Of a DNA stretch of 9,088 bases, positions 1 through 7,991 are shown one piece after another. Where the stretch lies: positions 1-9,088 of the forward strand of contig CAZTZL010000107.1 in assembly GCA_964617625.1 (NCBI GenBank), read 5' to 3'. Below the pieces are notes generated by a model. That model did not search any database. It saw nothing but the letters and a program-made list of their open reading frames with translations, and was not told the origin of the DNA. The position numbers and the translations under genes are program-made. This DNA comes from CAZTZL01 sp964617625. Its GTDB lineage: Bacteria > Zhuqueibacterota > QNDG01 > DSAB01. Numbering within the stretch: the first letter of the stretch is position 1; each line of letters begins with the position of its first letter.

Positions 1-722
1 AGTTTGCCGTCGTATATCATGCCGAATGTGCCAAAGGCGCACGGGCTGTTCTGGGCTTCTTTGTGATTTTTAAATGTGATGACTTTCGCTTTGATGTTAC
101 AATCTTTTTCCGCACTCTCGCAGATTTCGTTCACATTCTTCACCGTATAAGGGCACTGATCTGCCCGGATGATCGTCAGCCCTTTTCCGAAATGATGCTG
201 CTTCTTTTCCCGGTCTCCCCTGAATTTGGGCGACGGTGATTTCTGATTGAATTTGAGAGCGAGCAGTTCAAAATCAGAAGGAGCCTGGTCAGTTACTTCG
301 AATCCGTTTTTCAAAAAGATTTCCTTGTCCGCCATAAAAGGGCCCATGCGCGTGACCACGGCGACCCCATGCAGTTTTTCTTTTTTGGCATCCCCGATGC
401 ATTCGTTCAATAACCTGGTTGCATACCCTTTGTCTTTGTAAGCTTTTTTGAATCCTACGAACAGGCAGTGGATGAACATATATCCAACTGAGTCAACCGG
501 CCGCCAGCAGAGATCTCCGGGAATATACTCAATCATGCCCTGTGTGCCGTCCTGTTCCGAGTAGAGGGTCTTGAGTTTCAATCCTTCTTGGAACCGGTTA
601 TTCAGCCAGGCCACTTTTTCCGGGTAGCCGGGACGATTCATGCTTTTGTATCCGCAGACGCCGTAATCGTGAATGTTGTCCGAGCGGGTATCGATCATGT
701 GAATGCTCTCTGTTTGTGCCAT
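1..722 (-). CDS. GNAT N-acetyltransferase with C-terminal YoaP-like domain (3' end cut by window)
   Basis: I translated this gene by hand from the minus strand; 240 codons are visible and the C-terminus lies beyond base 1. Residues about 1-160 form a GNAT acetyl-CoA-dependent acyltransferase domain. The acetyl-CoA-binding motif is seen as YKDKGYATRLL at about residues 95-105 (the R/Q-x-x-G-x-G/A pattern), followed by a typical late strand with IFLKNGFEV. Residues about 182-228 start with GLTIIRADQCPY and match the YoaP-like domain, which follows GNAT domains in Bacillus YoaP and relatives; the CPY recalls a thioredoxin-fold active-site turn. YoaP proteins are about 250 residues, so only a few tens are missing. 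No signal peptide is present, so it is cytoplasmic. The start ATG lies one base after the stop of the upstream membrane-protein gene (TAA-T-ATG), with only a weak GGA ahead, suggesting translational coupling. The acyl acceptor is unknown. Confidence 0.85.
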   Translation of the reverse strand, partial: MAQTESIHMIDTRSDNIHDYGVCGYKSMNRPGYPEKVAWLNNRFQEGLKLKTLYSEQDGTQGMIEYIPGDLCWRPVDSVGYMFIHCLFVGFKKAYKDKGYATRLLNECIGDAKKEKLHGVAVVTRMGPFMADKEIFLKNGFEVTDQAPSDFELLALKFNQKSPSPKFRGDREKKQHHFGKGLTIIRADQCPYTVKNVNEICESAEKDCNIKAKVITFKNHKEAQNSPCAFGTFGMIYDGK

Positions 723-723
723 A

Positions 724-2358
724 TTATTCCATTCTTTGTTTTCGAATCCTTGCACGGTAGACGCTTTTGAAAGGTTTAATCGAGTAATTCGCTTTCTCCA
801 GATCCGGGAAAAGAGGTTCGCAATCTTCGGAGAGGAGCCAGATTTCCCGGCCGGATGAAATCGCATCCTGCAGCTGTTCTTTTGCCCGGGCCTGGTTTTC
901 TTTTCCCCAGGAACCGATACCAAACAGCCATTCCGTATTGATCCAGCGTCCTGTCAAATAGGAATGGTAGTTGTAATGCTCAAAGAGAACGCCCTTGCTG
1001 AAATTTCCGATCACAATGGCATTGGCATCGGCCGTTTGATTTAGCTCGATCATGGTGTTCCGGTATGCGATCAATTTCTTATTCGAGTCTGAAATATAAT
1101 TAAATGTCAGATAAGCGTTCAGTCCTGTACAGATTATCAGAATGGTTCCAATCATAAATGATCGGGTATGTTTATTCCGGAGATTTGTTTTTTGGAGGAT
1201 AATTGCTGTAATGGTGTACAGTACGATTGCAAATGCGAACAGCAGGATCGTATTGAGAGACAACTGTGCGTGTGTTCCAGCCGCAGCGGTAAACGCCATT
1301 GCAAAGGTAATGATCAATGAGATAATCAGTGGAAACCATAGATATTTACCGCGATTTTCATCGACCGAATAAAAGAAGAATGTGGTGAAACCAAACCCTC
1401 CGACAAGACTTAAAAACGTATAGAACGGGAGCTGGATCGGCACATCACCAGTCGTTTCGCCGAAAATGAAATTCATCAACCAGAGGCTGAAAAGAGCCGC
1501 TCCAAAAATGCGTAATCTTTTTTGTGTAACAACACCCGTTATGCCGGCTATTACGAAAGGGATGGCACCATAGAATGCATAAAATAGTTCTCTGCTTTCC
1601 TTTAAAACAGCCTTTTTAAGTATAAACCGGTGCTTGACGGCTCCCAATAAGCCGCTGCCGCTGTACAGGTAATCATTGAGGTGCGGGAACAGAGCCGCTA
1701 TGGAAATCACAAACGCGATTGCGCATAATTTTAACAGAGACCGAAAATCGGGCCGAAGTAAAATAAACAAAGGCAAAGCCAATATCGTGCTGGGCGAAAT
1801 CAGAAATGCGAGAGCAAATGAAAGTCCGGTCAGACAGGGCCGGTTCCGCAGCCAGAACTGAACGGATAGAAGCAGGAAGAATGTCTGGGATATATAAATT
1901 TCCGTATAAATGGAATTGTAGACGAAAATGAAATTGACAATCAGGAACAGACAGGAAATGAGTGCGGGGGACTGTTTTTTAAACAGTGTGAGAGACATCA
2001 GATAAATTAAGACAACACTTAAAGCGCCGAAAAAACAATTCATCAGGTTGAGGGCATCATCCACAGGGATCGGTAAAGGAAGTGTGAAAGCGACACCCAG
2101 AGTAAAATATCCAAGATGAATGGTCGTTCTGCTGAAATCGTGATTCATGACCTGCTGTGCATAAAGCGCGGCATCGCCGTTGTGTAAAGCATTCGGGGAG
2201 AGAGATGCAAAGAGTGCGAATGTGATTAAAAAAACAATAATACTGATAAGCGCTGTTTTTTTGGGATAACGGAGAGTCAATGAATCAAGAAACAGCTGTG
2301 AGGATTCTTTCATTTTTCTTGTCACTTTTATAAATATGGATAACAATAATGCGGCCAT
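724..2358 (-). CDS. Polytopic membrane protein, probable GT-C-type glycosyltransferase
   Basis: This is a 544-residue integral membrane protein with roughly 11-13 hydrophobic segments between about residues 36 and 420 and a soluble C-terminal domain of about 125 residues. After the first long membrane segment (36-53) comes NGDAALYAQQV with Asp62, then HLGYFTLG at about 81-88. This layout, an acidic residue in the first extracytoplasmic loop followed by an H-x-G-Y stretch, recalls GT-C glycosyltransferases of the PMT/ArnT/DUF2723 type, which use polyprenyl-phosphate sugars outside the membrane. The family call is by pattern, not by a strong motif, so a non-catalytic membrane protein remains possible. 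The start at 2358 is supported by CTGGAG at 2365-2370, six bases upstream; the alternative Met16 has no comparable site. It is the first gene of a leftward unit and its stop nearly touches the acetyltransferase start. Confidence 0.7.
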   Translation of the reverse strand: MAALLLSIFIKVTRKMKESSQLFLDSLTLRYPKKTALISIIVFLITFALFASLSPNALHNGDAALYAQQVMNHDFSRTTIHLGYFTLGVAFTLPLPIPVDDALNLMNCFFGALSVVLIYLMSLTLFKKQSPALISCLFLIVNFIFVYNSIYTEIYISQTFFLLLSVQFWLRNRPCLTGLSFALAFLISPSTILALPLFILLRPDFRSLLKLCAIAFVISIAALFPHLNDYLYSGSGLLGAVKHRFILKKAVLKESRELFYAFYGAIPFVIAGITGVVTQKRLRIFGAALFSLWLMNFIFGETTGDVPIQLPFYTFLSLVGGFGFTTFFFYSVDENRGKYLWFPLIISLIITFAMAFTAAAGTHAQLSLNTILLFAFAIVLYTITAIILQKTNLRNKHTRSFMIGTILIICTGLNAYLTFNYISDSNKKLIAYRNTMIELNQTADANAIVIGNFSKGVLFEHYNYHSYLTGRWINTEWLFGIGSWGKENQARAKEQLQDAISSGREIWLLSEDCEPLFPDLEKANYSIKPFKSVYRARIRKQRME

Positions 2359-2364
2359 TAAATG

Positions 2365-2370
2365 CTCCAG
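2365..2370 (-). promoter_or_regulatory. Ribosome binding site of the membrane-protein gene
   Basis: Read on the minus strand this is CTGGAG, with six bases to the ATG at 2358. It favours that start over the internal Met16 codon. Confidence 0.6.
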
Positions 2371-2543
2371 ATAAAATGAATTTGTTTAAAATCCCCCAAA
2401 ATACTGATCATGTGATATTTCAAATGATACAGGATTGCCGTGGAATAAGGAATTCGATCGGCTCCGCTTGCAATGTCGTGTGTATTACTTGAATTTATGT
2501 TTCATATTCTTTTCTTGGTTAATACTATTTCGACCAAAAATAT

Positions 2544-2574
2544 TTTGAAATGAATTGTTAGTTTATTATATTTG
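2544..2574 (+). promoter_or_regulatory. Candidate Bacteroidetes-type promoter for the esterase cluster
   Basis: TTTG at 2544-2547 is followed after exactly 19 bases by TATATTTG at 2567-2574. This fits the published Bacteroidetes sigma-ABfr consensus TTTG-N19-21-TAnnTTTG in both boxes and the spacing. Transcription would begin near 2580, giving a leader of about 170 bases before the GTG start at 2751. In such an A+T-rich region a chance match is possible. Confidence 0.5.
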
Positions 2575-2626
2575 TAAGGTTCTTATTTTTCCATGGAAAA
2601 TGTAACAGTTTTTCACTTCAATTACA

Positions 2627-2645
2627 ATGATATTTTGAGTATCAT
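2627..2645. repeat. 6-bp perfect inverted repeat in the esterase leader
   Basis: ATGATA (2627-2632) and TATCAT (2640-2645) are perfect inverted copies around a 7-base spacer. The repeat lies about 50 bases downstream of the presumed transcription start, where it could be an operator or a small leader hairpin. A second stem, TCTCT/AGAGA with an inner GAT/ATC, follows at 2660-2685. Both are short and A+T-rich, so no regulator can be named. Confidence 0.3.
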
Positions 2646-2738
2646 AAGCCAAATTTATGTCTCTAAGATCACAATCGTAAAGAGATCAATTCTGCACGGC
2701 AACAAATTTTTTCGACAATAAAAATAATAATCTGAATG

Positions 2739-2744
2739 AGGAGG
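2739..2744 (+). promoter_or_regulatory. Shine-Dalgarno AGGAGG deciding a GTG start
   Basis: A perfect AGGAGG sits six bases before GTG at 2751. An in-frame ATG at 2736 overlaps the site itself and would place this sequence inside the coding region, so GTG 2751 is the better start. Confidence 0.8.
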
Positions 2745-2750
2745 TCTATC

Positions 2751-4367
2751 GTGAGAAATTTGATATCCGTTATTTTGGTCGTCAGCCTGATTTTTGTTAT
2801 TCAGGTGAATGCTGAGAAAATCGCCTGCATCGGCAATAGTATCACATCGTACAAAGGGGCCTATCCGAACAATGTCCATGAAGATTCGTATCCGGTTCAA
2901 CTCCGCATCTTGATGGGTGACGAGTATGAGATTCAGAATTTCGGAGTGTCTGGAACCACGTTGTTAAAACACGGTGATTATCCAATCTGGGATGAATTGG
3001 CTTTTTCCGATGCTCTGGCATTCGAACCGGACATCGTCACTATTTTGTTGGGCACCAACGACTCCAAACCCCAGAACTGGGTGTACAAGGATGAATTTAT
3101 TCCTGATTACACGGCGATGGTTGATACTTTTCTTTCACTGGGATCGAATCCTGAAATATACGCGTGCCTTCCGCCTCCTGCCTTCAGTTCGAAATACGAC
3201 ATCACCGATTCCATCATTGTTAATGATATCTGTCCCATGATACAGCAGGTGGCCGATGATAAGAATCTTCCTGTGATTGATTTCTACACTCATTTTCTGG
3301 ACAAAGCCTATCTTTCCTATGACGGGATTCATCCGACCGAGGATGGGCTCTGGGAATATGCAAAAGTGATTTACAATACGTTGACAGGAAATACGGTGCA
3401 GTCAATAAAAGAAGTCAATCTGGCCTTGAACAAACCGGTTTATCCCTTAAACGGAACGGGAGTTTCCGATTATCTCGTGGATGGCGATGTTCGAACCGTA
3501 TGGGATTGCGGAGAAGGTGGTTCGGTGACCATCGATTTGGGCGCTGTAGAATCCGTGGACATGTTTCAAATCCTTTTGAGTGCGCCAGTGAATTTCGGAT
3601 ACACCATCGAGATAAGCGGGGACAGTGCCACCTGGGCAACTGCAGCGGGTCCTTCGGATAATCCGGATACGACCCAGGCTGCGATAGAAAGTATAGATCC
3701 GACAGACGCGCGCTGGGTGCGTTTCTCTTTCGATCCCGGAGAACAGCCGCTTCAGATCGTGGAACTGAGAGTGCTTGAAACGGCAGTAATTCATGCGCCG
3801 GCCATGACTTATACAGTCAACAGAGTCACTTCCAGTTATGTGAAGTATGATTTGACGATCACTTCCAGTATCAAGGGGGGATATATCAAATATATTTCTA
3901 CGGATAGTCTGGGGGGCATCTATGCAGGTGGAATGGGTTACCGGTTGAACGACAAGATCGTCAAGCCCGAGGTACTGCTGGATGGTCAGGAAAGATACTA
4001 TGTTGCCGAATATTATAATAACGGATATGATGTTTCGTCCGATGTCATCAAAGTCGATTATTCGATTGTTACCGGCGTGAAAGGAAAAGCTTTGTCTATA
4101 CCGGGACGTTTCGATCTGGGTCAGAACTATCCCAATCCCTTCAATCCCTCGACGATGATCCGTTATCATCTGGAAACAGCCGGGAAAATTAAAATAGTGG
4201 TATACGACTGTCTGGGAAAGGAAGTCGGCATTCTGGCGGATGGATTTCAGAGAGCAGGCGACCATTCTGTTCAGTTTCGATCCGGCCATCTTTCTTCCGG
4301 TGTTTATTTTTATACACTTGAAGCCGGCGGATTGAAAATCGCAAGAAAGATGCTGCTGATCAAATAA
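2751..4367 (+). CDS. Secreted SGNH/GDSL esterase with CBM32-like module and type IX-like sorting tail
   Basis: The protein has 538 residues if started at GTG 2751. Residues 1-21 are a signal peptide ending near QVNA. The SGNH hydrolase domain covers about 22-215: block I is GNSIT with Ser30, the block II Gly is in NFGVSGTT (about 65-68), block III is GTND (101-104, Asn103), and block V is DGIHP with Asp191 and His194. The full catalytic set is present, so it should be an active ester hydrolase, plausibly removing acetyl groups from a glycan. Residues about 223-343 look like a F5/8 type C (CBM32) sugar-binding domain (NLALNKP start, LVDGD, WVRF, ELRVLE end). Residues about 348-440 are a beta-rich linker module I cannot assign. 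Residues about 455-538 are a FlgD/Por-type sorting domain (QNYPNPFNPS, SSGVYFYTLEAGG), implying type IX-like export. It leads the three-gene cluster. The exact substrate is unknown. Confidence 0.9.
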   Translation: MRNLISVILVVSLIFVIQVNAEKIACIGNSITSYKGAYPNNVHEDSYPVQLRILMGDEYEIQNFGVSGTTLLKHGDYPIWDELAFSDALAFEPDIVTILLGTNDSKPQNWVYKDEFIPDYTAMVDTFLSLGSNPEIYACLPPPAFSSKYDITDSIIVNDICPMIQQVADDKNLPVIDFYTHFLDKAYLSYDGIHPTEDGLWEYAKVIYNTLTGNTVQSIKEVNLALNKPVYPLNGTGVSDYLVDGDVRTVWDCGEGGSVTIDLGAVESVDMFQILLSAPVNFGYTIEISGDSATWATAAGPSDNPDTTQAAIESIDPTDARWVRFSFDPGEQPLQIVELRVLETAVIHAPAMTYTVNRVTSSYVKYDLTITSSIKGGYIKYISTDSLGGIYAGGMGYRLNDKIVKPEVLLDGQERYYVAEYYNNGYDVSSDVIKVDYSIVTGVKGKALSIPGRFDLGQNYPNPFNPSTMIRYHLETAGKIKIVVYDCLGKEVGILADGFQRAGDHSVQFRSGHLSSGVYFYTLEAGGLKIARKMLLIK

Positions 4368-4467
4368 GAATTGCCCGGTTCTGTTTAGCAACGAAATGAT
4401 CGAATCCGCAAACTGATTTTTACCGGATAAGGTGGCATGTGAAAATTCTCGGTGGAGAAGTGGCAAA

Positions 4468-6417
4468 ATGACGAAAACGATGAAAAAAATAACTGTAATC
4501 ATATTGTGCTTTCCCGTATTGGTTCTTTTCCAATCTGGATTCGGGCAGGTCAGGCTGCCGTGTCTGATCAGCGACGGTATGGTACTGCAGAGAGGCGCCG
4601 AGGTTCCTGTGTGGGGTTGGGCCGGTGCCGGCGAGAAAATCACTGTCCGGTTTATCGATCAGATTTATTGGACCACTGCCGATGACAGCGGCAGGTGGTC
4701 AGTGACACTCTCCGGGCTGACAGCCGGCGGTCCGTATGATATGGAAATCAATGCCAGCAATCAAATCACATTAGAGAACATTTTAGTCGGCGATGTCTGG
4801 GTATGCTCGGGCCAGTCGAATATGACGCTCCCCATGAAGCGGGTACGGGAGCTTTATGAAGAGGAGATTTCCCGATCCGAGAATCCGAATCTCCATTACT
4901 TTTTTGTCCCCATGAAATATGATTTTAATGCGCGGCAGGACGATCTGATTTCAGGGGAATGGAAATCCGCAAACCCTGAAAATGTACTCAATTTTGCGGC
5001 TGTGGCCTATTTTTTTGGGAAAGCGCTTTATGATAAATACTCTGTTCCCATCGGACTGATCAATGCGAGCGTGGGCGGTACACCCGCTGAAGCATGGATG
5101 AGCGAAGAAGCGTTGAAAGCATTTCCCGTGCACTGGAAGGCCGCGCAAAAATTCAAAGACAATACATATATCGATCAGATCCTGAACGAAGATCGAAGAA
5201 CCAGAGAAGACTGGTACCGCGCACTCCACAGGCTTGACCAGGGATTTGCGGACAAAGACCACCCGTGGTTCGATCCCGATCTGGATACTTCATCATGGTC
5301 CACGATGACTGTGCCTTCCTATTGGGCAGATGAAGGATTGGGAAATGTGAACGGTGTGGTCTGGTTCAGAAAAGGAATCGAGATCCCTGCTTCCATGTCG
5401 AAAAAACCGGGACTGCTTCGAATGGGCACGATTGTCGATGCGGATTCCGTTTTCGTAAACGGACAATTCGTCGGGACGACTTCCTATCAATACCCGCCGA
5501 GAAAATATCGGATCCCGGAAAATCTGCTCCATCCAGGGGAAAATACCATTGTCGTCCGGGTGATCAGCAACCGCGGCAAAGGCGGATTTGTCAAAGACAA
5601 ACCCTATCAATTGACTGCCGGCGGCCGGACTATTGATTTAAAGGGTGAATGGCAGTACAAATTGGGCGCGGTGATGAATCCGCTGCCCGATCAGTTTTTT
5701 GTTTTCTACAAACCCTCGGGTCTTTTCAATGGTATGATCGCTCCGCTTCTGCGCAATCCGATCAAAGGAGTGATCTGGTATCAGGGCGAATCCAATGCCG
5801 GAAGGCCGGCTGAATACTGCAAATTAATGCCCGCCCTGATTGCCGACTGGAGGGCGAATTGGCATCAGGGAGATTTTTCATTTCTTTTCGTTCAGCTTCC
5901 CAATTTCATGGAAACCGCTGACCAGCCTTCCGAAAGCAACTGGGCCGAATTGCGGGAAGCGCAGTTGAAAACACTTTCTGTTCCCAATACGGGAATGGCC
6001 GTAACGATCGATATCGGTGAGTGGAACGACATTCATCCGCTGAATAAAAAACCGGTTGGAGAGCGGCTTGCGCTTGCCGCTCAAAAAGTGGCCTATCATG
6101 ATAATGCAGTCGTTTATTCGGGGCCGATTTATCGATCCATGCAAATCAAGGGAAATCAGATCATTCTTACTTTTACAAATACGGGCAGCGGATTGACTGT
6201 AAAAGGAGGAGGCGATTTAAAGCGCTTCGCTATTGCCGGTGCGGATAAAAAATTTATTTGGGCAAAGGCAAAGATCAAAAATGATCAGGTCGTGGTCTGG
6301 AGCGATCAGATTAAAAATCCGGTCGCTGTCCGGTATGCATGGGCCGACAATCCCGAAGGCGCCAATTTATACAACAAAGAAGGATTACCGGCGTCGCCTT
6401 TCAGAACCGGTGAATGA
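4468..6417 (+). CDS. Sialate O-acetylesterase family protein (SASA) with internal jelly-roll domain
   Basis: This is a 649-residue protein, a normal length for the family. Residues 1-26 form a signal peptide (basic start, hydrophobic core, end near SGFG). An N-terminal beta module (about 28-105, with LISDGMVLQRG and VPVWGWA) precedes the SGNH-type esterase core: GQSNM with Ser117, NASVGGTPAEAWMS (199-212), WYQGESNA (437-444) and the catalytic pair in NDIHP (Asp521, His523). Residues about 265-400 (DTSSWSTMTVPSYW, GVVWFRKG, VFVNGQFVG, PGENTIVVRV) are a beta-galactosidase-like jelly roll inserted into the core, as is usual here. Members remove O-acetyl groups from sialic acids or, often in environmental bacteria, from plant or microbial polysaccharides. 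ATG 4468 is chosen because GGAG lies at 4454-4457; GTG 4432 would spoil the signal peptide and ATG 4480 lacks a site. There is no sorting tail, so it is probably periplasmic. Confidence 0.92.
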   Translation: MTKTMKKITVIILCFPVLVLFQSGFGQVRLPCLISDGMVLQRGAEVPVWGWAGAGEKITVRFIDQIYWTTADDSGRWSVTLSGLTAGGPYDMEINASNQITLENILVGDVWVCSGQSNMTLPMKRVRELYEEEISRSENPNLHYFFVPMKYDFNARQDDLISGEWKSANPENVLNFAAVAYFFGKALYDKYSVPIGLINASVGGTPAEAWMSEEALKAFPVHWKAAQKFKDNTYIDQILNEDRRTREDWYRALHRLDQGFADKDHPWFDPDLDTSSWSTMTVPSYWADEGLGNVNGVVWFRKGIEIPASMSKKPGLLRMGTIVDADSVFVNGQFVGTTSYQYPPRKYRIPENLLHPGENTIVVRVISNRGKGGFVKDKPYQLTAGGRTIDLKGEWQYKLGAVMNPLPDQFFVFYKPSGLFNGMIAPLLRNPIKGVIWYQGESNAGRPAEYCKLMPALIADWRANWHQGDFSFLFVQLPNFMETADQPSESNWAELREAQLKTLSVPNTGMAVTIDIGEWNDIHPLNKKPVGERLALAAQKVAYHDNAVVYSGPIYRSMQIKGNQIILTFTNTGSGLTVKGGGDLKRFAIAGADKKFIWAKAKIKNDQVVVWSDQIKNPVAVRYAWADNPEGANLYNKEGLPASPFRTGE

Positions 6418-6483
6418 CCGTTTCGAATCAAGCTTTTACTCTGAATACTTTAATATTGGACAAATAAATAAAAGGATTTCATC

Positions 6484-7809
6484 ATGAAAAAAAACAATCT
6501 GCTCTTGATTCTTGCTGTTCTGTTGATTTTAAGCACAGCGGTTTATTCGCAAACCGTGGTCGAGCCTTACGAGATCGGCATGTGGCAGGGATTCCGGACT
6601 GCGGCGATCTCCTATACGTTTGATGACGGCAGCCCCAATCAGTTTAGTGTCGCTATTCCCCTGTTTAATGAATTTGATTTCAAGTTGACACTGTTTACGA
6701 TTACAGGAACAGTTTATGGCTGGCCTCCAGATTGGACTGAACTACAGGCAGCTGCCGATAACGGGCACGAAGTCGCGAGCCACACCGTGACGCACCCTCA
6801 TTTTACGGGGATCAGTGACAGCTTGCTGAACGTGGAGCTGAAAGATTCCCAGGACTCCATCAATGCGAACATTACCGGCCAGAGGTGCATCACCTTTGCT
6901 AATCCCTTTTGTGAAACCTGCAGCCGGTCTATTCTTGAGCAGTATTACATTGCGGCACGGATCTGTTCGGGGCAAATCGTTTCTTCCTCGCCATCGGATT
7001 TCATGGGCATCAGTTCGATTATCTGCGGCCCGGAGGGATCTTTAAAGACGACAAAGAATTTTACAGATAAATTTAAATCCACGGCCACTTCAAAGGGATG
7101 GTGCGTGCTTCTTCTGCACGGCGTCGATAATGACGGCGGCTGGTCCTCCGTTTCGTCCACGATGCTCCGCGAAACACTTGCCTATCTGGATTCGAATCGG
7201 GTTACATATTGGGTGACGACTTTCAGCAATGTCGTGCGTTATATCAAAGAGCGAAATGCGGTTTCGGTGGCGGAATTGTCCTCGGATGACAACAGCATTA
7301 CGGTTCAGGTAACAGATACGCTTGACAATGACATTTTCGACTATCCGATTACGGTGCGCCGTCCCCTTCCCGAAGGATGGCTCAGTGCTGATGTAACGCA
7401 GAACGGTGAACCGGTCAACAATGCGCAGGTTGTGACTGTCAATTCCGTCACGTATATCGTGTTCGATGCAGTACCGGACGGCGGCGACATCTTGATCACG
7501 AAGAGCAGCACCACGAGCGTCGGGCGTCAGAGCGGCGCAAGACTGCTTGTGCCGGCTTCCATGCAGAATTATCCCAATCCGTTCAATCCGACGACGACCA
7601 TCGAATTTACACTGCCCGCGAAAGACAATGTGCATCTGACGCTTGTGAATAATCTGGGTCAGATGGTTAAGGAGCTTGCCAGCGGAGTTTTTTCAGCGGG
7701 CAGGCATGAAGTTGTTGTGGATGCCTCGAATATCAGCTCCGGGATTTATTTCTACAGATTGCAAGCCGGCTCATTTGTGGATGTAAAGAAGCTGATTGTT
7801 TCGAGATAG
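6484..7809 (+). CDS. Secreted polysaccharide deacetylase (NodB/CE4-like) with type IX-like sorting tail
   Basis: The protein has 441 residues. Residues 1-22 are a signal peptide ending near VYS. The NodB homology domain spans about 38-255: motif 1 is TFDDG (45-49, Asp47 and Asp48), motif 2 is SHTVTH (His100 and His104, metal ligands), and motif 5 is LLLHG (His212). The motif 3 region reads TFANPFC (137-143), like the FAYPYG variants without arginine, and has Cys where Gly is usual. The family removes N- or O-acetyl groups from chitin-, peptidoglycan- or xylan-like polymers using a divalent metal. Residues about 260-340 are a beta-rich C-terminal module. Residues about 358-441 are a sorting domain (QNYPNPFNPT, SSGIYFYRLQAGS) closely matching that of the first esterase. 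AAAGGA at 6471-6476, seven bases upstream, supports the start. It follows the SASA gene by 66 bp with no terminator seen, so co-transcription is likely. Confidence 0.9.
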   Translation: MKKNNLLLILAVLLILSTAVYSQTVVEPYEIGMWQGFRTAAISYTFDDGSPNQFSVAIPLFNEFDFKLTLFTITGTVYGWPPDWTELQAAADNGHEVASHTVTHPHFTGISDSLLNVELKDSQDSINANITGQRCITFANPFCETCSRSILEQYYIAARICSGQIVSSSPSDFMGISSIICGPEGSLKTTKNFTDKFKSTATSKGWCVLLLHGVDNDGGWSSVSSTMLRETLAYLDSNRVTYWVTTFSNVVRYIKERNAVSVAELSSDDNSITVQVTDTLDNDIFDYPITVRRPLPEGWLSADVTQNGEPVNNAQVVTVNSVTYIVFDAVPDGGDILITKSSTTSVGRQSGARLLVPASMQNYPNPFNPTTTIEFTLPAKDNVHLTLVNNLGQMVKELASGVFSAGRHEVVVDASNISSGIYFYRLQAGSFVDVKKLIVSR

Positions 7810-7991
7810 TTTTCGCACCACTGCAAAGAATTTCTGACTGGATTGAATATGTTGTCTTATCGATTCCCGATTTATCGGAGGAGATTTTTTTTACGTTATT
7901 ATTAGAAAGATTTTTCATCCGGAAGTATCGTGATTCGAAATGACAGGTCTTTATTAATACTATAATACTATATCCAGAAGTTTAAAATTAT
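7810..7991. other. Intergenic A+T-rich stretch
   Basis: No gene is visible. The 8-base unit AATACTAT is repeated twice in tandem at 7956-7971 and creates a perfect TATAAT at 7961-7966, but the nearest -35-like sequence (ATGACA, 7940-7945) is only 15 bases away, so a promoter is doubtful. CCGAT/ATCGG at 7867-7878 precedes a run of eight T at 7885-7892, but the stem is short and too far from the T-run for a convincing terminator. Confidence 0.4.

Larger units (their letters stand above)
2359..2735. other. Divergent intergenic region
   Basis: This A+T-rich stretch separates the leftward membrane-protein unit from the rightward esterase cluster. No conserved coding frame is visible. It holds the candidate rightward promoter (2544-2574), a 6-bp inverted repeat (2627-2645) and a second weak stem (2660-2685). 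On the minus strand TATTTTTG (2542-2535) fits the -7 consensus TAnnTTTG, but no TTTG lies at the expected distance, so I do not call a leftward promoter. Confidence 0.6.

Noticed and set aside
247..770. Short plus-strand frames at the left edge
   Set aside because: They are shadows of the minus-strand acetyltransferase and membrane-protein genes, whose motifs are clear.
2655..2900. Minus-strand 81-codon frame in the divergent region
   Set aside because: It overlaps the start, signal peptide and block I of the SGNH esterase in antisense, and its sequence resembles no family I know.
3447..4643. A 398-codon open frame on the minus strand
   Set aside because: It lies antisense to the conserved CBM32 and sorting domains of the esterase and the start of the SASA gene, with no recognisable domain of its own; it is a frame shadow.
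7090..7635. A 181-codon open frame on the minus strand
   Set aside because: It is antisense to the deacetylase catalytic and C-terminal modules and shows no motif or ribosome binding site that I recognise.
7867..7892. Short hairpin followed by eight T as a terminator
   Set aside because: The stem is only 4-5 bp and the T-run begins several bases after it; the structure at 7992-8034 is the better candidate.
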